From Kutzneria kofuensis (GTDB lineage Bacteria; Actinomycetota; Actinomycetes; Mycobacteriales; Pseudonocardiaceae): a stretch of 64,000 nt of DNA. Shown in pieces: positions 1-8,753 of this stretch (position 1 is the stretch's first letter; each line of letters begins with the position of its first letter). The position numbers and the translations under genes were made by a program. The notes beneath the pieces were generated by a model. It worked only from the letters and a program-made list of their open reading frames with translations. It did not search any database and was not told the DNA's origin. Location: positions 186,001-250,000 of the forward strand of contig NZ_JACHIR010000001.1 of assembly GCF_014203355.1 (NCBI RefSeq), written 5' to 3'.

Positions 1-713
1 TGGACCAGCAGCGAGTTCTTCTGGCCGAAACCGCCGCCGACGTACGGCGACCGCACCTCGACGTTCGCCGCGTCGATGCCGAGCTGCTGGGCCAGCCCGA
101 ACCGCAGGGCGTTGGCGTTCTGGGTGCCTTCGTGCACGACCAGCGTGTCGCCCTGCCACTCCACGACGCCGCCGTTGAGCTCCATCGGCACGGCGTGCTG
201 CGGCGGGTGCTCGAAGGTGCTGTCGATCCGCACCGCGCTGTTCTCGATCACCGCGTCCGCGTCGCCGACCCGGATGTCGGCCAGGAACGGCAGCGGGATC
301 GCCTCCTCCTGGACGAGCGTGGTCGCGCCCTCGGCGTCCAGGTGCAGGGCGAACGGCTCCGGCTCGTACTCGGCGGTGATCGCCTCGGCGGCCTCGGTGG
401 CGGCGACCGGCGTCTCCGCGACCACGATGGCGATCGGCTGGCCGCGGTAGGCGATGTGGTCGTCGGTCATCGGCTGCAGGCTCTGGAAGCCGAAGCCACC
501 GCCCATCACGAAGCCGGGACCGGTCAGTTCGTCGAACTTCGTCTCCACGAGCAGCACGCCCGGCACGGCCCGCGCCGCGCTGGTGTCCACACGGGACAGC
601 CGCCCGCGGCCGACCTTGGCCAGCGCCAGGGCGGCGAAGGCCATCCCGGGCAGCACGCGGTCGGCCCCGTAGAGCGCTTTCCCGGTGACCTTCTCGTACG
701 CGTCGACCCTCAT
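1..713 (-). CDS. Molybdenum-binding subunit of xanthine dehydrogenase/aldehyde oxidase family (PaoC/YagR-like), partial
   Basis: About 237 N-terminal residues are present; the gene runs off the left edge. The start MRVDAYEKVTGKALYGAD and the later GGGFGQKNS glycine motif are typical of the large molybdopterin-cytosine-dinucleotide subunit of the xanthine dehydrogenase family. It should carry the hydroxylating Mo centre and bind the substrate. Its ATG overlaps the stop of the FAD subunit by 4 bp (ATGA), so the two are translationally coupled. The order FeS subunit, FAD subunit, Mo subunit, together with the extra cysteines in the FAD subunit, points to PaoABC-type aldehyde oxidoreductases. The C-terminal part with the catalytic Glu is outside the window, so substrate class is inferred. 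Confidence 0.88.
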   Translation of the reverse strand, partial: MRVDAYEKVTGKALYGADRVLPGMAFAALALAKVGRGRLSRVDTSAARAVPGVLLVETKFDELTGPGFVMGGGFGFQSLQPMTDDHIAYRGQPIAIVVAETPVAATEAAEAITAEYEPEPFALHLDAEGATTLVQEEAIPLPFLADIRVGDADAVIENSAVRIDSTFEHPPQHAVPMELNGGVVEWQGDTLVVHEGTQNANALRFGLAQQLGIDAANVEVRSPYVGGGFGQKNSLLV

Positions 714-1708
714 CGGACGGCTCGCTCCCCGGCAGTGCGCACGGCGTCGGCGACCGTGCGAATGCCCAGCTCGACTCGGAATCCGTTGGCGCGGCCGGGC
801 CGCGCGGCCGCGAACGCGATCTCGCCGGCCCGCCGCGCCGCCTCGGCGGTGAGCGGTCGTCCCAGCAGCGACTGCTCGGCCTCGACCGCCCGCCACGGCC
901 GGGTGGCCACGCCGCCGAGCGCGATCCGGCTCTCGGTGACGACGCCATGGCCGTCGATCACGAGCCCGACCGCCGCCGAGGCCAGCGCGAAGGCGTAGGA
1001 CTCGCGGTCCCGGATCTTCAGGTAGGTGGAGCCCCGGCCGGCGGCGCTCAGCGGGACCCGGATGCGGACGATCAGCTCGTCCGGACCCAGGACGTGTTCC
1101 CGGCTCGGGTCGTCGCCCGGCTCGACGTGCAGGTCGGCCAGTGCGATGGAGCGCTCTCCCGCCGGCCCGACCACGTCCACGACGGCGTCGAAGGCGATCA
1201 ACGCGATGGCGAAGTCGCCCGCGTACGTCGCGCTGCACAAAGAACTGGCGCCCAGCAGCGCGTGGTGCCGGTCGTGGCCCTCCATCGCGGCGCACCCACT
1301 GCCGGGATTCCGCTTGTTGCACGCGAACTCCGTGCCCCGGAAGTAGCCACACCTCGTGCGCTGCAACAGGTTTCCGCCCAGCGTGGCCATGTTGCGCAGC
1401 TGCTGCGACGCCGCCCGCCAGATCGACTCGGCCAGCGCCGTGTACTCGTCGCGAACCACGGGATGGTCGGAGACATCGGCCATTCGGACGCCGGCGCCGA
1501 AGACCAGCTCCGAGTCGGTGACCGAGATGCCGGTCAGCTCGGGCAGCCGGTGCACGTCGATCACGGCCGGCGGCGCCTCGACGCCGAGCTTCATCAAGTC
1601 GTACAGGGTGGTTCCGCCGGCCAGGATCTTGGTGCCCGGCCGGGCGGTGCGCAGCGCCTCGACGACAGCGTCGACGCTGCCCGGCGCGGCGTAGGCGAAA
1701 GGTCGCAT
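710..1708 (-). CDS. FAD-binding subunit of aldehyde oxidoreductase, PaoB/YagS-like with probable [4Fe-4S] insertion
   Basis: 332 residues. N-terminal FAD-binding PCMH fold with the AGGTTLYDLMK motif (about residues 31-41), followed by the middle LGGNLLQRTRC segment and a CO-dehydrogenase flavoprotein C-terminal domain. Between about residues 115 and 160 there are four cysteines (RTRC, FACN, GSGC, SLC). This pattern is typical of YagS/PaoB, where it holds a [4Fe-4S] cluster, and is absent from plain CoxM. It passes electrons from the Mo subunit to FAD. A GGGAGGG ribosome site precedes the ATG. It lies 4 bp after the FeS subunit stop and overlaps the Mo subunit start. Confidence 0.92.
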   Translation of the reverse strand: MRPFAYAAPGSVDAVVEALRTARPGTKILAGGTTLYDLMKLGVEAPPAVIDVHRLPELTGISVTDSELVFGAGVRMADVSDHPVVRDEYTALAESIWRAASQQLRNMATLGGNLLQRTRCGYFRGTEFACNKRNPGSGCAAMEGHDRHHALLGASSLCSATYAGDFAIALIAFDAVVDVVGPAGERSIALADLHVEPGDDPSREHVLGPDELIVRIRVPLSAAGRGSTYLKIRDRESYAFALASAAVGLVIDGHGVVTESRIALGGVATRPWRAVEAEQSLLGRPLTAEAARRAGEIAFAAARPGRANGFRVELGIRTVADAVRTAGERAVR

Positions 1709-1712
1709 GGGG

Positions 1713-2249
1713 TCAGCCCTCCCGCGCCGCTGAGGCGGCCTGCCGCACGGCGGCGACGATGCCCACGTACGCGCCGCAGCGGCAGACGTTTCCGCTGAGG
1801 TACTCGCGAATCTGGTCGTCGTCGGCGGTGTGCCCCTCGGCGATACAGGCCAGGCCCGACATGATCTGGCCGGGGGTGCAGTAGCCGCACTGCAGGGCGT
1901 CGTTGTCGACGAAGGCCTGCTGCAGCGGGTGCAGCGTGCCGTCCGGGCCGGCGACGCTCTCGATGGTGCGGATCTCCTGGCCGTCGGCCTGCACGGCCGG
2001 CGTCAGGCAGGACACCACGCGGCGGCCGTCGATGTGCACCGTGCAGGCGCCGCAGTGGCCCTGGTCGCAGCCCTTCTTGGTGCCGGTCAGGGCGAGCCGT
2101 TCGCGCAACACGTCGAGCAGCGACTCCCGGGGATCCAGCCGCAGCTGGACGGATTCGCCGTTGACGGTGCAGGTCACTTCGACCGTGGTGGCGGGCAAGT
2201 CGTTCGTGGACACGCCGCCACGGTAGGTTCCCTCACCCGGTGACCGCAT
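1713..2249 (-). CDS. [2Fe-2S] subunit of aldehyde oxidoreductase (CoxS/PaoA-like)
   Basis: 178 residues if the ATG at 2249 is used; an in-frame GTG at 2213 would give 166 residues and neither has a strong ribosome site. The N-terminal plant-type ferredoxin motif GCDQGHCGACTV and the C-terminal cluster motifs CGYCTPGQ and VCRCGAY define the two [2Fe-2S] centres of this family. No Tat signal is visible, unlike E. coli PaoA, so the complex is probably cytoplasmic. It follows the AraC gene by 27 bp on the same strand and may belong to the same transcript. Confidence 0.92.
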   Translation of the reverse strand: MRSPGEGTYRGGVSTNDLPATTVEVTCTVNGESVQLRLDPRESLLDVLRERLALTGTKKGCDQGHCGACTVHIDGRRVVSCLTPAVQADGQEIRTIESVAGPDGTLHPLQQAFVDNDALQCGYCTPGQIMSGLACIAEGHTADDDQIREYLSGNVCRCGAYVGIVAAVRQAASAAREG

Positions 2250-2276
2250 TCCCCTGGTTGCGGCGTGAGCGGGCGA

Positions 2277-3125
2277 TTATTGCGACGCCGCCCGGTACTC
2301 CGACGGTGACACTCCGGTTTCGTGCCGGAACGCGGCGGTCAGCCGGGACGGCGACGCGAACCCGCACAGGTGCGCGATCTCCGTGATGGACAGGTCGTGA
2401 CGGGTCAGGTGCCGCCGGGCCCGGTCGACCCGAACCTTGGTCAGATAGCGGTACGGCGTCTCGCCGGTCGCCGCCTTGAACACGCGGAGGAAGTGGAACG
2501 GGCTCAGGTCGGCCACGGCCGCCATCTCGGCCAGTGTCAACGGTTGCTGATAGTTGTCGCGGATGAACCGCGCGGCGCGGCGGACCCGGTGATCTTCCCG
2601 CCCCCATTCCAGCGGCGGCGCCGTCGCGTGCACGGTGAGCAGGTGCGCCGCGAGGAACGTGGCCGCCGACTCGGCGTAGAACTCGTCGACTCCCATCCGG
2701 GCGGCCGCGCACAAGGCGTCGACAACCGATGACAGAACCGGATCCTGAACGGCCAACGCGTCCGGCCGGCCCAACCGGGCCGCGTCCCGGCCCCACAATT
2801 CCACGCCGGTGCGGTCGATCAGGGCCGCCGGAAGCTCGACATGCGTGGTGAACGTCCTTTCCGAGCCTCGCCAGCGGATATGAGTGGACTGGCCCGGTGC
2901 GGTCAGCCCGATCATGCCGGGCCCGTAGTCCGCGCCCCGCCACCTGGCTCCGTGTCGGGACTCGATGACGGTGAGGCCCTTGTCGACCAGCACGATGGAC
3001 TGGCAGTCGCTGGGCGGCAGGTGCAGCTCGGCCTGCTCGGCGTTGTCGAACTGCACCACACGTAGCGACGTCCAGCCCGCATCGGGCCACTCGTCCCGTC
3101 TTCGACGCACGTGGTCGGCACTCAT
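2277..3125 (-). CDS. AraC-family transcriptional regulator
   Basis: 282 residues. The C-terminal ~95 residues form the double helix-turn-helix of AraC/XylS proteins (LTLAEMAAVADLSPFHFLRV and ITEIAHLCGFASPSRLTAAF). The N-terminal ~170 residues look like the AraC-binding-like-domain class of effector domain (XylS/OruR style). The ATG overlaps the nitroreductase stop by 4 bp, so it is coupled to the nitroreductase gene and probably controls this operon. The effector is unknown; by context it may be an aromatic compound. Confidence 0.88.
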   Translation of the reverse strand: MSADHVRRRRDEWPDAGWTSLRVVQFDNAEQAELHLPPSDCQSIVLVDKGLTVIESRHGARWRGADYGPGMIGLTAPGQSTHIRWRGSERTFTTHVELPAALIDRTGVELWGRDAARLGRPDALAVQDPVLSSVVDALCAAARMGVDEFYAESAATFLAAHLLTVHATAPPLEWGREDHRVRRAARFIRDNYQQPLTLAEMAAVADLSPFHFLRVFKAATGETPYRYLTKVRVDRARRHLTRHDLSITEIAHLCGFASPSRLTAAFRHETGVSPSEYRAASQ

Positions 3126-3817
3126 GTGCCGCAGTATTCATCCTCCGCCTCGTGAAACGTGACAAATGCCGACACCGGTAGCCGCGTGGTACGGCAACGG
3201 GTGGACAAATGGTCGCGGTCGGCATATCCCAGCGACAGCCCGCACACGATCAGCTGGTCGTCGGGGATCCGCAGGTTCCGCCGCAGCACCGGGGAGAAGT
3301 CGATCAGCGACGCCTGCGCGCAGGTGGCCAGCCCCTCGGCGTTCGCCGCCAGCATCAGCGCCTGCAGGAACAGGCCGGCGTCGACGAGCGCCCCCTGCCG
3401 CGGTCGCCGGCTCACCGTGAGGATCATGCCCACCGGCGCGCCGAAGAAGTCGTAGTTGCGGCGGTGGTGGGCCAGGCGCCGCTCCGGCTCGTCGCGGCCG
3501 ATGCCGAGCGCCTCTGCGTACAGGGTGTGGCCGAACGCTTGCCGCCGGCCATGGAACGGCTCCGGCCACTCCTCGGCCGGCGGCTGGTAGTCGTACTCAC
3601 GGCCGCGGTCGCCGGCCTCGTAGGCCTTGAGCAGATCCTCGGTCAGGCGGCGCTTGGCCGCGCCGGTCACCACGTGCACCTGCCACGGCTGGGAGTTCGA
3701 GTTGCTGGCCGAGTGGGACGCCAGCGCCAGCACCCGTTCGACCACATCGGCCGGCACCGGCGTCGGCAGGTAGCCGCGGCAACTTCGCCTGCTCGACAAC
3801 GCCTCCGCCACGTCCAT
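3122..3817 (-). CDS. Nitroreductase-family flavoprotein
   Basis: 231 residues. The start SSRRSCRGYLPTPVP carries the FMN-binding arginines. SASNSNSQPWQ matches the family NxQPW motif, and the C-terminal ATCAQASLIDF / GLSLGYAD segments complete the FMN fold. Such enzymes use NAD(P)H to reduce nitro groups to hydroxylamines. It lies 7 bp after the DUF4863-like lyase gene, and in known 4-nitrobenzoate degradation these two activities (PnbA then PnbB) work in sequence. The ATG at 3817 has a weak ribosome site, consistent with coupling to the upstream gene. Confidence 0.88.
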   Translation of the reverse strand: MDVAEALSSRRSCRGYLPTPVPADVVERVLALASHSASNSNSQPWQVHVVTGAAKRRLTEDLLKAYEAGDRGREYDYQPPAEEWPEPFHGRRQAFGHTLYAEALGIGRDEPERRLAHHRRNYDFFGAPVGMILTVSRRPRQGALVDAGLFLQALMLAANAEGLATCAQASLIDFSPVLRRNLRIPDDQLIVCGLSLGYADRDHLSTRCRTTRLPVSAFVTFHEAEDEYCGT

Positions 3818-3824
3818 TGTGGAC

Positions 3825-4334
3825 CTAGGCGGCCGGCGGCGTGATGTCGTAGGAGATGCGCCCGGCCGGCAGGTAGAACAGCGCGATCAGCGCGCCGCCG
3901 CGAACCTCCGGGTAGTGGTGGCTGCCCGGTCCCGGCGCCGTCCAGCCCGCCGCCTGCCAGCCACGCGGGCCCATCAGCTCCGCGCCCGGGGTCAGCGGCA
4001 CCACCAGGTTCAGCTCGCCGTACGGATGCTGGTGGTACTGGCCGCGGAACGGCTCGACGCTGTCCATGTAGACCGCGGTGATGCTGAAGTAGTTCAGCAC
4101 GTCCGCCGGGTCGGCGATCCGGCTGCGCCGGTAGTGCGGGCCGTCCACCTCGATGTTGGCCGCCCACCCCTCGCGCACCCCGTCGGTGATCATGCGGGCC
4201 AGGTCCTCGTACAGCTCCGTGCCCGGGCCGTAGGTCTCGTTGAGCCAGGTCTCCAGCTTGCCGCCCGCGGTGCGGTTCTTGACCTCGTCGAGGAACGGGA
4301 TGCTCCGGTCGATCAGCTCCTGCGCGGTTGTCAC
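3825..4334 (-). CDS. 4-hydroxylaminobenzoate lyase-like protein (PnbB/DUF4863 family)
   Basis: 169 residues, GTG start at 4334 behind a clear GAGGAGG ribosome site. The helical N-terminus (LETWLNETYGPGTELYEDL, ITDGVREGWAANIE) and the cupin-like C-terminal half (YHQHPYGELNLVVPL, GSHHYPEVRGG, ALFYLPAGRI) match my recollection of PnbB, which converts 4-hydroxylaminobenzoate to protocatechuate with ammonia release. The His residues in YHQHP and GSHHYP are candidate metal ligands. It is the first gene of the operon and has a dyad operator 41-73 bp upstream. Family assignment comes from memory of sequence pattern and from the adjacent nitroreductase. Confidence 0.7.
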   Translation of the reverse strand: MTTAQELIDRSIPFLDEVKNRTAGGKLETWLNETYGPGTELYEDLARMITDGVREGWAANIEVDGPHYRRSRIADPADVLNYFSITAVYMDSVEPFRGQYHQHPYGELNLVVPLTPGAELMGPRGWQAAGWTAPGPGSHHYPEVRGGALIALFYLPAGRISYDITPPAA

Positions 4335-4374
4335 GTCTGCCTCCTCGCTGGGGGATGGCTCAACGCTAGGGCGA

Positions 4375-4407
4375 GGTTACGTTACAGTCAATACTTGTAA
4401 CGCAACC
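4375..4407. promoter_or_regulatory. Large dyad, candidate repressor operator of the nitroaromatic operon
   Basis: Two 12-nt arms (GGTTACGTTACA and TGTAACGCAACC) separated by 9 nt are complementary at 11 of 12 positions. The inner 7 bp on each side (CGTTACA/TGTAACG, 4380-4386 and 4396-4402) are perfect. The site lies 41-73 bp upstream of the lyase start codon, where a promoter is expected, and is AT-rich against its surroundings. It resembles operators of dimeric repressors (TetR, MarR or GntR type) more than AraC half-sites. Confidence 0.6.
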
Positions 4408-4420
4408 GGCGGAAAGCGGC

Positions 4421-4508
4421 GGCCGGAAGCGGGCAGGGGTGAGGGCGGCCGGAAAGTGGCACGGCCGACGCGCAAGGCCGAAGGACGGCCGGAAGCGGGC
4501 AGGGGTGA
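4421..4508. repeat. Two identical 22-bp direct repeats in a noncoding spacer
   Basis: The same 22 nt occur at 4421-4442 and 4487-4508, and GGCCGGAA-containing variants lie between them, all in the noncoding spacer 4335-4571. I see no gene in this stretch. The repeats look like local slippage or duplication in GC-rich spacer, with no sign of mobile-element ends. Confidence 0.6.
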
Positions 4509-4571
4509 AGGGCGGCCGCGGACTGCGGGCCGCCGGGTGTCGGAATGGCCCGGGCGTCCGGGCCGGGGAGG

Positions 4572-5162
4572 TCAGCCGCGGACCGGGTGGCGGGCGGCGT
4601 TGAGGCTCTGGAACACGTAGAGCGCGCCGGACCAGACGTGCATCGCCAGGCCCCAGCCGGCGAAGCCGTAGCCGATCGGGCCGGCGATCATGGCGGTGCC
4701 GGGGCCGACCTGGGCGAGCAGCAGGATCGGCAGGGCGTAGAGCAGGCAGAAGGTGCCGGCCTTGCCGAGGTAGATCACGTCGGGGGCGTCGTAGCCGGCG
4801 CGGCGCAGCAGCGGCAGGCATGCAGTCACCGAGACGTCGCGCAGCAGCACCAGGGCGACGAACCACCAGGGCAGGATGTCCCGCACCACGAAGGCGAACG
4901 CGGTGGCGAGGATGTAGAGCCGGTCGGCGGCGGGGTCGAGCAGCGCGCCGAGGCGGCTGGTCTGGTTGAGCCAGCGGGCGAGCTTGCCGTCCATCCAGTC
5001 GGAGATCGCGGCCAGCGCCAGCACGACGATGGCCCACACGTCCTCGCGCGGGCCGAGCAGCAGCCACAGGAACAGCGGAACGCCCGCCAGCCGCAGGATG
5101 CTCAGCAGGTTGGGGATGGTGAGCACCCGGTCGGACCGTACGTGCGCGTTGCCTTGGACCAC
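4572..5162 (-). CDS. CDP-alcohol phosphatidyltransferase (PgsA-like)
   Basis: 196 residues, GTG start at 5162. The full CDP-alcohol phosphotransferase signature is present: DWMDGKLAR, eight residues, then GALLDPAADR, giving DxxDGxxARx8GxxxDxxxD. About five hydrophobic helices surround it (for example PLFLWLLLG, WAIVVLALAAI, WWFVALVLL, CLLYALPILLLA). Such enzymes move a phosphatidyl group from CDP-diacylglycerol to an alcohol in the membrane. The acceptor (glycerol-3-phosphate, inositol phosphate or other) cannot be set from sequence alone. It is a single gene with a terminator on each side of its context. Confidence 0.9.
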   Translation of the reverse strand: MVQGNAHVRSDRVLTIPNLLSILRLAGVPLFLWLLLGPREDVWAIVVLALAAISDWMDGKLARWLNQTSRLGALLDPAADRLYILATAFAFVVRDILPWWFVALVLLRDVSVTACLPLLRRAGYDAPDVIYLGKAGTFCLLYALPILLLAQVGPGTAMIAGPIGYGFAGWGLAMHVWSGALYVFQSLNAARHPVRG

Positions 5163-5190
5163 GTGCTCAAGCCTATGTGCGGCAGAAAAG

Positions 5191-5252
5191 ATCCCGCCCC
5201 CGGGGAGTGTGGTGTGTCGCTCACATGAGACACGCGACCCCGGGGGCGGGAT
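5191..5252 (-). terminator. Rho-independent type terminator of the small gene at 5343-5561
   Basis: A perfect 15-bp stem (5191-5205 with 5238-5252) encloses a 32-nt loop that contains a second small stem (GTGTC/GACAC). On the minus strand it is followed by CTTTTCTGC, so it fits termination of the leftward gene that stops at 5343. Confidence 0.8.
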
Positions 5253-5342
5253 TTGGTTGCCTGTGCACCCGACTCGACGGCCCGGGAGGCGGGACTGCCG
5301 GAAACCGCAATTCGGTATGCCGGAGAGCGGGACTCGCCGGGG

Positions 5343-5561
5343 TCAGCGGGAGCGGGACCAGCCGCGGAGCTGCAGTTCGTCACCGGTGTAGAAGCGCGGG
5401 CGGCCGCGGTCGTCGACACCGACCCAGCGGGCCCGGCCGTGCGATCCCTCCAGGACGTACGCGTGCCCGCCGCTCCACACGACGCTGCACGGCGCGGTCG
5501 GCAGCGGACGGGAGGCCCGGTTCGCCTCGGACTGGCTGGTTGCCTCGACCATGACGCTCAT
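5343..5561 (-). CDS. Small hypothetical protein
   Basis: 72 residues, no recognised domain. The codon pattern is coding-like (G/C at third positions). A strong terminator stands directly after it, and a GGAGG sequence lies about 12 nt before the ATG. The body is short and polar, rich in Arg and Gly (HGRARWVGVDDRGRPRFYTGD), with one Cys. No membrane segment or signal peptide is seen. Function unknown. Confidence 0.55.
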   Translation of the reverse strand: MSVMVEATSQSEANRASRPLPTAPCSVVWSGGHAYVLEGSHGRARWVGVDDRGRPRFYTGDELQLRGWSRSR

Positions 5562-5830
5562 CTCTAGCTGAATCCTCCGTGAGGGGTTCCGTCCGGGAAG
5601 CGGGTCACCCGGTCGCTGTGCGTTACCCCGACGGCAAGGATTCTGGCCCCCTTTCCGACGCTCACCGCCGCTTTCGGCGGGGCCCGCGCCCGCCGGGGCG
5701 GATACGTCGCCCAGCTGCGATCCCCGTCACGTGATCGACTTGTGCCGGGGGTCACCGTCGATGCCGTTCGGCGCTCCTGCCCGACCGACCAACGGCGCCC
5801 CTTCCCGGTACCGCCGATCGGCCGCACTGG

Positions 5831-8702
5831 TCACACCGGGGCTGACCTGCCCAGTTCCGCCAGCCGGCGCCGCATCCGCCGCTGCCACGGTTCGAGGCCG
5901 GCCTTCGTGAACAGGTCCAGGGCGTCGGCCAGCCGCCGCCGGCCGAGCCGTTCGTCGCCGTCCCGCAGCGCCAGCTCGGCCAAGCTCCAGCAGCTCGTGG
6001 CCTGGCCGAACACGTCGCCGATCTCGGCGAACGCCCGCTGGCAGCCGTTGAGCACCCGTTCGGCGCGGGCGGTCTCGCCGCGGCTGACGAGGACGTGCCC
6101 GAGCTGCCGCAAGCAGCGGAGTTCACCGAGCCGGTCCCCGAAGCCCCGGTACAGCGCGGTGGCCTCGCTGACGCAGCGCTCGGCGGCGTCCTGGTCGCCC
6201 CACTTGCAGTGCGAGGCGCCGAGGAACAGCAGCACCTGGGCCTGACCGTACGAGTCGCCGAGGCCGCGGAACGCCGACAGCGCCGCCGCCATGGCGGCCT
6301 TCGCCGCGTCAGGGTCCCCCAGGTCACGATGGATCAGCCCCAGGCAGAAGCCGGCGTTGACGGCGCCGCGCTCGTCGTGCTCGGCCGCGTACCCCAGCGC
6401 CGCCTCCTCGAAGCAGCGCCGAGCCAGGTCGAGCCGGCCGTTGTGGTGGTGCACGTCCCCGAGCGCCATCAACGCGTGCGCCTGCGACAGGCGGTCGCCG
6501 GTCCACAGCTCCAACGCGCGGCTGAACAGCCGCTCGGCCAGCACGTACCGGTCCTGGGCGAAGCACAGCCGGCCGAGGCCGTACCGCATCCTCGCCTCGC
6601 CCCAGCGGTCGTTCCCCGTCACGGCGGCGACCAGTGCCCGCTCATGGCAGCGTCGCCAGTCGTCCCAGTAGCCGCGCAGCTCCAGGAAGCCTTCGCAGGC
6701 CGCCGCCAGCCGCCATGCGTGTTCGGCATGCCCCGCAGCGGCCGCCTGCTCGATCGCGATGGCCAGTTCCTGCCGTTCCAGCTCGAACCAGGCCATCGGA
6801 TCGCCGGTGGCCACCGCTCCCCTGCCGGGCAGGTGCGGCAGCCAGCCGGCGTTCGGCATCACCGCCTCCGCCTCCTCGGCGGCGATCAGCCACGCCGTGA
6901 GCGCCCGCGTCAGGGCGGCGTCCCGTTCGGCGGCTTCGATCTGTTCACGGGCGTAGATGCGGACCAGGCCGTGCATCCGATACCGGTCGGCGACGCCGGT
7001 CAGCTCCAGCAGCTGCGCGTCGACCAGGTCCTCGACGAGCCGCTCCGCGCGGTGCCACGGCCGGTCCAGCACGGCGGCGGCCAGCCGCGGCGAGTACTCG
7101 GTGTTGTCGAGCGAGCCCAGCAACCGCAGGGCCCGCCGCTGTTCCTCGTCCAACGCCCGGTACCCGGTCGCGAGGCTGGCTCGGACCTGCATGTCGCCGG
7201 CCGCCAGCCCGTCCAGCCGTCGCTGCTCGTCGGCCAGCTGCGCCACCAGCCAGCTCAGCGGACGACTGGTCCGCGCCGCCAGCCGCGCGGCGGCGACGCG
7301 CAACGCCAGCGGCAGCCCCGCCGCACTGCCGGACCAGGTCGGCGGCCGCATCCGGCTCGGCGGCGATCCGCGCCGTGCCCAGCACCGTCTCCAGCAGTCG
7401 CAGCGAATCCGAGGCGTCGAGCACGGTCAGGTCAACGGTCCGCGCCCCGGCCAACCCGGTCAGCCGGTTCCGGCTGGTCACCAGCACCGCCGAGCACTCG
7501 TCGCCCGGAATCAGCGGCCTGACCTGCGCTTCGTCGACGGCGTCGTCCAGCACGAGCAGCACCCGCCGGCCGGCCAGGCGGTCACGCAGCAGCGTCGAGC
7601 GTCCCTCCACGCTGTCCGGGAGGTGCGTGCCGAGCACGCCGAGCAGCCGCAGCAGCCGGCCCAGCACCTCGGCCGGATGGATCGGGCCGGTGGCGTCGCT
7701 CAACGTCGCGTGCAGGCGGCCGTCGGGGAAGTGCGGGCGCAACTGGTGGCCGACATGGACGGCAAGGGCGGACTTGCCGACACCCGACATGCCGGCGATC
7801 ACCTGCACGACCGGGATGCCGCTGTGCGGTGACGACGAGGCCAGCCGACGGGTCAGCTCGTCCGCGAGGGACGCTCGGCCGACCAACTGCACGTCCGGCG
7901 GCAGCGCCTGCGGCCGCAGCACAGTGCTGCCGGGAACCTCGGCCGTATCCGGCGCCTCGGGCCGCCAGTCCAGCGCCGGATCCCCGGCCAGCACCCCGCG
8001 TTCCAGTTCCCGCAGCCGCTCCCCCGGCTCGATGCCCAGCTCGGCCACGATGGCCGCGCGCCCGTCCCGGTACGTCTCCAGGGCGTCGGCGCTGCGACCG
8101 GACCGGTGCAGGGCGAGCATGAGCTGTGCTCGGAACGGCTCGTGCAGCGGCGAGTCCGCGACCAGGCCGGCGAGTTCGCCCAGCAGGTCGGCGTGCCGGC
8201 CGAGCCGGAGATCCGCGTCGATGCGCCGCTCCAACGCGTTGATCCGCAGCTCCGCGAGCCAGCGCCCGGCGACCGCGTGCAGCGACGGCGACGGCACGTC
8301 CGACAGCGCCGGCCCCCGCCACAGGTCCAGCGCCTCCCGCAGGCGCTCGGCGGCCACCGACGCCGGCGCGGACTCGGCCTCCGCCACCAGGGCCTTGAAG
8401 ACGTCCAGGTCCAGCTGCCCCGGTTCGACCTCGATCAGGTAGCCGGGCGGCCGGGTGCGCACCGGATCCACGCCGGCGGCGGTCAACGTGCGACGCAGCC
8501 TCAGCACGTACCCCTGCAGGGTCGCCTTCGCGCTGGCCGGCGGCTCCTCGCCCCACAGCCGTTCGGCCAGCTCCTCGACCGACACCGGCCGGTTGGCGCT
8601 GAGCAGCAGCGCGGCCAGCACGATCCGCTGCTTGGCGGCCGGCAACGCTGCCGGCTCGGTGTCGATCGTGACCTCCAACGGCCCGAGCACCCCGTAACGC
8701 AC
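5831..8702 (-). pseudogene. SARP/AfsR-type regulator (BTAD, NB-ARC, TPR) interrupted by a single-base frameshift
   Basis: The GTG at 8702, with AAGGG 5 nt upstream, opens an OmpR-type winged helix (VRYGVLGPLEV, LAERLWGEEPP) followed by a bacterial transcriptional activation domain to about residue 255. An NB-ARC ATPase follows (Walker A GMSGVGKSAL, Walker B VLLVLDDA). At about 7316-7320 a run of four C on the plus strand shifts the frame. Before it the protein reads ADLVRQCGG; after it the partner frame continues LPLALRVAAARLA, exactly the expected NB-ARC GLPLAL motif, and then TPR repeats (GDVHHHNGRLDLARRC, LGDPDAAKAAMAA) to 5831. One base less would restore a ~957-residue protein. It is either a real pseudogene or a homopolymer sequencing error. 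Confidence 0.85.
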
Positions 8703-8753
8703 CCCCACCCTTGAGATAATGCCCCTGCTGACAAGCACGAGTAGGGGGAACGA

